A DNA stretch of 64,000 nucleotides, from positions 1,426,001 through 1,490,000 of the forward strand of contig NZ_BAABJI010000002.1 of assembly GCF_039543225.1 (NCBI RefSeq), in the 5' to 3' direction. Position numbers and translations under genes: made by a program. The stretch comes from Mucilaginibacter defluvii. GTDB taxonomy: Bacteria > Bacteroidota > Bacteroidia > Sphingobacteriales > Sphingobacteriaceae. Shown in pieces: positions 59,160 to 64,000 of this stretch. Each line of letters begins with the position of its first letter. The first letter of the stretch is position 1. The notes below the pieces were generated by a model, which ran no database searches, had not been told where the DNA came from, and saw nothing but the letters and a program-made list of their open reading frames with translations.

Positions 59160-60023
59160 ATGTGTTATTATAACGGACAGCGCGTTACCAGAGCGGAATA
59201 CATCGAGCTAAAAGGCCTGGAAAAACCGGTTAAAAATTACGATTTCTTAAATGTAGGCGTGCATAATGGATTTAATTATGCGCCATGTGCTATCCTGATC
59301 CCAACAGAAGACGGGCGGGATTTTGAGATCGTCCAAGCCGAATGGGGTTATGTACCCGGTTATATCAAGACCCGTGCTGAGGCTAATATATTTCGTGCAA
59401 AGTACACCACATTGAATTTTAAAGCGGAGAACCTGTTCGTCAAGGAAGACGGCAAACGCTCTATGTGGGCTGATGCTGCCGTAACCCGCAGGTGCCTGGT
59501 ACTTTCTACCGGCCTGGTGGAATCCCGTCATATACCAAAGATCGGCAAGAAAGGTCAGCCGCTTAAAGAAATGATCAAATACCCTTATCAGGTAGGAGTA
59601 AAAGGGCAGGAATATTTTTGGTTTCCCGGCCTCTACAATGAGTGGCTAGATCCTGAAACAGGCAAGTGGGTCAATACAGTAGCGTTTGGCGTGACCCAGG
59701 CTAACGAATTGATGAAGCAAATACACAATTCCAAACTGCGAATGCCAACCTTCTTGACAGACGATCTGGCTTGGGAATGGATGATGACCAAACCGGTTAA
59801 TGGGAAACTAACTCCCGCAATTGAAGCCAGGCTTTCGGAGATCGCTTTAACACAGATACCGTCACGTTTACTGGAAGCTTGCACCATAGACCGAAGCTAC
59901 CGCACTGCCCTGGAAGCCACCCCAATTGATTACCCGGAACTTGCACCGTTGGACATGACCTATGTTGACTCGGAAGAATTGCTGTTCGATCATTGGCTCA
60001 AGTTACAACCAGCAACAACGTAA
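59160..60023 (+). CDS. SRAP/YedK-HMCES-family DNA-protein crosslinking protein
   Basis: A 287-residue SOS-response-associated protein. The conserved Cys is residue 2 (MCYYNGQR), which in this family forms a thiazolidine crosslink with abasic sites. The usual Asn-containing segment lies in AEANIFRAKYTTL. A Glu in STGLVESRHI replaces the more usual GFYEW context, and HNSKLRMPTFL corresponds to the HxRMP loop with an insertion. All essential positions appear present. Divergent from the polymerases, it would protect abasic sites made or met during translesion synthesis. Confidence 0.88.
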   Translation: MCYYNGQRVTRAEYIELKGLEKPVKNYDFLNVGVHNGFNYAPCAILIPTEDGRDFEIVQAEWGYVPGYIKTRAEANIFRAKYTTLNFKAENLFVKEDGKRSMWADAAVTRRCLVLSTGLVESRHIPKIGKKGQPLKEMIKYPYQVGVKGQEYFWFPGLYNEWLDPETGKWVNTVAFGVTQANELMKQIHNSKLRMPTFLTDDLAWEWMMTKPVNGKLTPAIEARLSEIALTQIPSRLLEACTIDRSYRTALEATPIDYPELAPLDMTYVDSEELLFDHWLKLQPATT

Positions 60024-60048
60024 CGGGACATAGCTATTATTTACTGTT

Positions 60049-60078
60049 TTTAGAATTTCTAAATTTTTTTTAGATTTG
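60049..60078 (+). promoter_or_regulatory. HigBA operator and promoter
   Basis: Palindrome TTTAGAA-T-TTCTAAA (60049-60063) followed by a perfect -7 box TAGATTTG (60071-60078), 17 bp before the higB ATG. Likely bound by HigA. Confidence 0.65.
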
Positions 60079-60095
60079 TAAAACAACTCGCGATT

Positions 60096-60389
60096 ATGGT
60101 TGTCATCAGCTATGGTACTTTACGAGACTTCTTTGACATTCACGCGGATGCTAAGGATGCTTTGAATAACTGGTATCGGTTGGTGAGCCAGGCGGACTGG
60201 GCTAACTTTCACGAGGTAAAGTCCATGTTCAATACGGTGGACGCCGTAGGTAATGACCGTTTTGTTTTTGATATCCGGGGAAATCGTTACCGCATTGTAG
60301 CGATGATCTTCTTCGATATCAGAACGGTTTATATTCGTTTTGTAGGAACACATAAGGAATATGACCGGATCGATTGCTCGACGATCTGA
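60096..60389 (+). CDS. higB: HigB-family mRNA interferase toxin
   Basis: A 97-residue RelE/HigB-type toxin with the pattern KDALNNWYRLVSQADWANFHEV, then GNRYRIVAMIFFDIRTVYIRFVGTHKEYDRI, matching the HigB family's conserved core and C-terminal 'H-x-EYD' end. Such toxins cut mRNA at ribosomes. It precedes its antitoxin (toxin-first order) with a 75-bp gap. Probably stabilises the element. Confidence 0.88.
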   Translation: MVVISYGTLRDFFDIHADAKDALNNWYRLVSQADWANFHEVKSMFNTVDAVGNDRFVFDIRGNRYRIVAMIFFDIRTVYIRFVGTHKEYDRIDCSTI

Positions 60390-60464
60390 GAGAACGGGCA
60401 CCATAAACCGCCTGTGGAGAAAGGCGGCAGAACATTCAACGAATCTTTTTGATCAACGGAACTG

Positions 60465-60830
60465 ATGAAAGAGATAAAAAATGAGGCCGATTACAAAGAT
60501 GTAATGGCTAAGATAGATGGCCTGATGGCCAAGGGAAGCGATAAGGTTTCCAAAGATGAGCTTGCAGAGATCCGTTCTATGGCACTGGCTGCACAAAGTT
60601 ACGAGCAGGCTAAGTATGTGATCGAGGCACCTACGACTATCGTAGGGATGATCGAGATGCGTATGTTTGAAATGAAGCTGAAGCAACGTGACCTGGCTCA
60701 AAAGCTTGATGTCAGCGATGCCAAGCTTTCTCTGATCATGAACGGCAAGCAAAAGCCGGATGTTCCTTTTTTAAAGGCAGTTCACACCCAACTTAATATT
60801 GACGCCAACTTTCTTTTAGAGCATGCTTAA
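60465..60830 (+). CDS. higA: HigA-family antitoxin (XRE)
   Basis: A 121-residue antitoxin. The N-terminal helical part binds toxin, and the C-terminal Cro/C1 HTH runs from about residue 68 (MFEMKLKQRDLAQKLDVSDAKLSLIMNGKQKP). Expected to repress the operon through the palindrome at 60049-60063. The gene pair is complete. Confidence 0.88.
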   Translation: MKEIKNEADYKDVMAKIDGLMAKGSDKVSKDELAEIRSMALAAQSYEQAKYVIEAPTTIVGMIEMRMFEMKLKQRDLAQKLDVSDAKLSLIMNGKQKPDVPFLKAVHTQLNIDANFLLEHA

Positions 60831-60850
60831 CGGGAGCTAAGACAGTTTAA

Positions 60851-61327
60851 CTACAAATCAACATAGCTCTTTAGTTCCCTCCAAACGTCCTGCTCGGGTA
60901 TTTCGGTTTTATCAACGGCCGTATCATCCCAAAGTTTAAGCTCATCATCAATAAACCGATAGAGCTTTCTGATACCGACCTCGTTACTGACAAACACATG
61001 GTTGATGCCTTCTTTTTCTAAATAGTCCTCCCAGTAGCCGTCTGAACTAAGGGGCTCGACATATACGTCATCATCAATATCCTGGTCAAAGGCAAACCGA
61101 AACCCGGATACTTGCTGTGAAGGATTACCGTCAGCCGGATCATTTAAAACGGTCGTTAATCGAAAATGCATTGCCGGGTAATGGCCGACGCTGTACATGA
61201 TCTCCACTTTTTTTAAACTTCTGGCATTGAGTTCTAAAACACCATAGGTAAGCATTTCCACCAGTTTCAACCATTGCTCCTCTGATACCTTTAGCAATAC
61301 TTTTTGGGCTTCATCTAATGTTTTCAT
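60851..61327 (-). CDS. Hypothetical acidic protein of the conjugative element
   Basis: A 158-residue soluble acidic protein (FAFDQDIDDDVYVEPL) with no catalytic motif. ATG at 61327 (MKTLDEAQKV) is chosen over a start 9 codons upstream. It lies downstream of the DUF3945-like gene on the same strand. Family unknown. Confidence 0.55.
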   Translation of the reverse strand: MKTLDEAQKVLLKVSEEQWLKLVEMLTYGVLELNARSLKKVEIMYSVGHYPAMHFRLTTVLNDPADGNPSQQVSGFRFAFDQDIDDDVYVEPLSSDGYWEDYLEKEGINHVFVSNEVGIRKLYRFIDDELKLWDDTAVDKTEIPEQDVWRELKSYVDL

Positions 61328-61384
61328 CGTAAAGTATCTATAAGTAAACAGCAACAGGCCAATAATGACCTGTTGCTTATTATA

Positions 61385-62152
61385 TTAAACACTCATTTTG
61401 CTTTTACGCGACTGCTTTTTTTTTGGCAGTTCCTCCGAGGACTGCGCACGAGACTTTAAGCTTTTTGCTGCTTTGGTGCTTGTACCTAACAGTTCTTCGC
61501 GTTTGATCTTCTTCATCTGATGGTCGTAAAGATCAACGGTCTTGAACTGCGGGTTAGCTGCAATGAAATACTTTTTCTCGCCATCGCCGGATGCAACAGT
61601 GATCTGCTGCGCATTTCCTTTTTTCAAAGAACGATATAGATCATCTTTTGCTTTCGGGTCTTCCAGCTCTTTGATACCTTTTCCGGCGATCACCTTTTCA
61701 ATATCATAACCATAATTTTCGTGATAATGCTTGATTTTCTTATTACCACTTTCGGTCAGGTTTTGGTTGTCAAGGGTTAGCCAGGCCTGGTATTTTTGAT
61801 TTTCCAGGTTCGTGAGCTGTTTATGGACAGAACGTCCCTCCATCAAGTTAAAGGCTTCTTTAGCCGTAACGCCGTTTCCTTTATTAATGAAGAACGTTTG
61901 GCTAACCTCTTTTGCAGCGTCTTCATGCCGGATGTGTGCATCGTACTTATTAAAAAAGTACATGTCCTGGTTGTCGCCTGCTTTGAAATAGAGCGTGTAG
62001 TCGACGGTCTTTTGATTGAACTCGTGGCTTAAGCCTAATCTGAACTCCGGCGTTTTAGCTTCCATTTCCTTGTCAAGTTCCGCATTTACTTTTTCTCCAA
62101 AACCGAGATTCAAAAGACTTTTTTTCAGGAATTCTGAATTTTGTGTGTTCAT
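61385..62152 (-). CDS. DUF3945-like protein of the conjugative element
   Basis: A 255-residue protein. The stretch NKGNGVTAKEAFNLMEGRSV followed by NLENQKYQAWLTLD matches the DUF3945/DUF4099 region found in Bacteroidota conjugative element proteins. The C-terminus is basic and Ser/Lys-rich (LPKKKQSRKSK). It may bind DNA or accompany transfer proteins. ATG at 62152. It follows traN by 34 bp. Confidence 0.65.
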   Translation of the reverse strand: MNTQNSEFLKKSLLNLGFGEKVNAELDKEMEAKTPEFRLGLSHEFNQKTVDYTLYFKAGDNQDMYFFNKYDAHIRHEDAAKEVSQTFFINKGNGVTAKEAFNLMEGRSVHKQLTNLENQKYQAWLTLDNQNLTESGNKKIKHYHENYGYDIEKVIAGKGIKELEDPKAKDDLYRSLKKGNAQQITVASGDGEKKYFIAANPQFKTVDLYDHQMKKIKREELLGTSTKAAKSLKSRAQSSEELPKKKQSRKSKMSV

Positions 62153-62186
62153 AACTGTATGAATTAAATGGTTAATTAAATGATTG

Positions 62187-63005
62187 TTAATTAGCGGCAA
62201 GCGTCAGCGCAGCCCGTGTTGGTACAGGAAGGACTTTGATGTCGTTCAGATCGTCCTGCCTGATCTGTAAATAAAGATGCCGGTTACCCGAACGCTCGTA
62301 AACTTCGATGAATAAGGCCTCGTCGTCTGAGAGAGAAAACCGTTTAAAGGCAAACACCTTGGCAACTTCATGGTCTTTCGTCACGGCTGTACGATTTCGT
62401 AACGTGCTGTAAAGCGGCACGATCTCTTGTTCATGAGTTGCCATTCGGTCTACGGTTTTGCGGTCACGGATATAGAAACGGACAAAATCAATCCCGTAAG
62501 GCAAGTTTGAATGATTACGCAGATCAAGCCGCAAATAGATCCGGTTACCCGCAAGTGAAACTTTGTTGATCCAGGCCTTGATACCGCCCGTTTTCTCATG
62601 GGTTGCGACGTTAGCACGTTTTCCTGATGCTAATTGCTGCGCGATAATCTCTTCGGTATTTTCCGGCTCGTTATTTACAACGGCACGAACAAGCGTAGTA
62701 CCATAATCAATCCGTCGCCCTGCTCGTCCATAAGAATAAGCTACCGGAATGCTATAGACCTTTTTGGTGCTTTGATCCTGAACACGGAGTGTACCAAATT
62801 TGCTATTTGAGGTTACCGCTTTGATCGTCAGCACCCCATTGCCTTTGTCAGTTACCACATACTTGCTGTTTTGGCTGCCGAGCACTTTAACCAGCCTTGG
62901 AAAAAATAATGCGGTAGCTTTGTCTTGGCTTACATAAGCAGTATCCTGCGCAAACGCTATCTTCACTATCAACGCAAGGAAAAATATGACTGTTAGTGTT
63001 TTCAT
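62187..63005 (-). CDS. traN: Conjugative transposon protein TraN (DUF4138)
   Basis: A 272-residue exported protein with signal peptide (VIFFLALIVKIAFAQ) and a DUF4138/TraN-type beta-rich body (FPRLVKVLGSQ...; WINKVSLAGNRIYLRLDLRNHSNLPY). TraN is part of the periplasmic core of the Bacteroidota type IV secretion machinery. A perfect ribosome-binding site GGAGGTGAT directly precedes the ATG. Next to traM in the usual order. Confidence 0.9.
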   Translation of the reverse strand: MKTLTVIFFLALIVKIAFAQDTAYVSQDKATALFFPRLVKVLGSQNSKYVVTDKGNGVLTIKAVTSNSKFGTLRVQDQSTKKVYSIPVAYSYGRAGRRIDYGTTLVRAVVNNEPENTEEIIAQQLASGKRANVATHEKTGGIKAWINKVSLAGNRIYLRLDLRNHSNLPYGIDFVRFYIRDRKTVDRMATHEQEIVPLYSTLRNRTAVTKDHEVAKVFAFKRFSLSDDEALFIEVYERSGNRHLYLQIRQDDLNDIKVLPVPTRAALTLAAN

Positions 63006-63014
63006 ATCACCTCC

Positions 63015-64000
63015 TTAATTATCCCGGTCATTACTGTCTTTAAGCAGAACTTCATACCCGGCTTTAACTTTAACCTTGATCTGTTTCACTTTTCTGCCGA
63101 ATAGCCCCTTGGCAGCTTCAATACCTGCCCCGGCTGCTTGTGCGCCTAAAGACTGATCCATGGTCATCAGCTGCATGGAACTTACGGCGTTGCCCATCCC
63201 GTTCTTAGCAGCATCACGGCTGATGGAACCGGGTACATACAAGCCTTCGAGGCCATCCAGATCATACACGGTCAAGGCGACTGGCAAGATGTTATTCAGG
63301 TAGCGTATGCTTGCGATCTTAATGTCCAGTCGTTCGTTATTCAAAGCACAAGTGCCATAAACAAAGCTGCCTTTGGGAATCATTTTACCTTTAACATAAA
63401 TCCCGTCTACCAGCCGCAGTTTAACTACCGCACCGCTAACCAGCGTTTGATCTTCGTGAATGACGGCCTGGATGGTATTCCCTTCCGCATTTTCACCCTG
63501 AGCAGTTTTGTTGCTCGCATACCTAACGTTGGACCCTTCACCATATTCGTCGGTGTCGTCGCTTACGGCAGTTACCGCATAGACACGGTTACGATTTTTC
63601 AGGGAGCGGGCGCGAAGGATGTTATCGGAGTTGCCGGGATTTTGAATATCATTGATCTGCTGAAGCATGCGGCTGAGCTGCTTCATTTCCGGATCTTCGC
63701 CGTTGCCGCTGTTCATAGCAGCCATCATCATTTGCAATCGCTTAACCTCTGTACCCGAATTTGACTGCGGCTGATAACCGCCCGTTTGTACCGGTGACGA
63801 AGACTGATTGAGCTGCGTATTGATCTGTGCAAGTTTGGCCTGAATTTTGGCTTCATTAGGATCAATCGACGTTAGTTCGCCTGATAAAGAAGGGGTGTTT
63901 TGCAGTTCACCTTGTGAAGCCTGCTGTTCAGCAAAGCCCATCGAACTAACGAAGTTTTGGCTTACGCTGCCCGCAGCGGAACTGTCCAAGTTCTTCGCAG
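63015..64000 (-). CDS. traM: Conjugative transposon protein TraM, partial
   Basis: The C-terminal ~328 residues of TraM, a VirB10-like core component of the transfer apparatus. The open frame continues past the right edge, so the true start lies outside; the TTG at 63989 is not the start. Low-complexity Gln/Ser/Asn region first, then the conserved C-terminal domain (IQAVIHEDQTLVSGAVVKLRLVDGIYVKGKMIPKGSFVYG). Stop is 10 bp before traN. Confidence 0.9.
   Translation of the reverse strand, partial: AKNLDSSAAGSVSQNFVSSMGFAEQQASQGELQNTPSLSGELTSIDPNEAKIQAKLAQINTQLNQSSSPVQTGGYQPQSNSGTEVKRLQMMMAAMNSGNGEDPEMKQLSRMLQQINDIQNPGNSDNILRARSLKNRNRVYAVTAVSDDTDEYGEGSNVRYASNKTAQGENAEGNTIQAVIHEDQTLVSGAVVKLRLVDGIYVKGKMIPKGSFVYGTCALNNERLDIKIASIRYLNNILPVALTVYDLDGLEGLYVPGSISRDAAKNGMGNAVSSMQLMTMDQSLGAQAAGAGIEAAKGLFGRKVKQIKVKVKAGYEVLLKDSNDRDN

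Larger units (their letters stand above)
48543..64000. mobile_element. Backbone of an integrative conjugative element (right part outside window)
   Basis: TraM, TraN, a DUF3945-like protein, DUF932, HigBA and the polymerase/SRAP cassette form a typical Bacteroidota conjugative-element accessory and transfer region. No functional integrase was found in the window. The metal islands to the left are probably cargo of the same element (inference). Confidence 0.7.

Overview
The window looks like accessory DNA from a Bacteroidota bacterium, most likely a Sphingobacteriaceae member (Mucilaginibacter/Pedobacter-like). The evidence is the Bacteroidota promoter form TTG-N20/21-TAnnTTTG seen in front of several genes, together with families typical of this phylum: CzcA-TolC fusion, DUF6660, HYC_CC_PP proteins, TraM/TraN conjugation proteins, MerTP, GDCCVxC protein and DUF3945. 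No rRNA, complete tRNA or housekeeping locus is present, so the genus is an inference.

Layout. (1) 1-3830: a large YobI-like membrane P-loop NTPase split by an apparent frameshift. (2) 4350-8770: remains of a small mobilizable element, with an HTH protein, oriT-like hairpin, MobC, relaxase containing a nested out-of-frame gene, RRM protein, XRE regulator and an integrase that has lost its catalytic end. It is followed by a 23-nt tRNA 3' fragment with a terminator, which I read as an integration scar. (3) 8890-9611: a TylF-type methyltransferase. (4) 9735-35085: a plus-strand copper island containing CopA-type ATPase, CopZ, an HMA-AraC fusion regulator, two multicopper oxidases with beta-barrel-like tails, three DUF305 proteins, a Csp copper-storage protein, two DUF3347 proteins, a heme-binding protein, a CPH-type CopB ATPase, small Cys/His proteins and a Cus-type RND system (split CusA, OMF, two adaptors). 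An orphan nuclease-like gene sits inside it. (5) 35049-44611: a convergent minus-strand Zn/Cd/Co operon reading DUF6660 - CzcA-TolC fusion - CzcB - M50 site-2 protease - P1B-2 ATPase, from a consensus promoter at 44580-44611. (6) 44681-48100: an HNH-like protein, an IS110-type element, and a small mercury-uptake operon (ArsR - MerTP - GDCCVxC) with no mercuric reductase in view. (7) 48100-64000: backbone of an integrative conjugative element, with tandem repeats and strong hairpins, DUF932 protein, small ORFs, a large cruciform-like noncoding element, S1/P1 nuclease, a Y-family polymerase + DnaE pair with a divergent SRAP gene, HigBA, a DUF3945-like protein, TraN and a TraM cut by the right edge.

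How it fits together. Copper would be moved from the cytosol by the two P1B ATPases and CopZ, oxidised by the multicopper oxidases, bound by DUF305, DUF3347, Csp and heavy-metal-binding-domain proteins, and expelled by CusABC. The czc operon would handle divalent cations from both cytosol (P1B-2 ATPase) and periplasm (RND). The tra genes, polymerases and toxin-antitoxin pair are what one expects of the carrier element. The most unusual items are the 178-bp structured element at 51067-51244, the 108-bp perfect tandem repeat at 48244-48459, two hairpins sharing an 11-nt loop but not their stems, the nested relaxase gene, the HMA-AraC regulator, the oxidase-barrel fusions, the M50 protease inside a metal operon, and two split genes.
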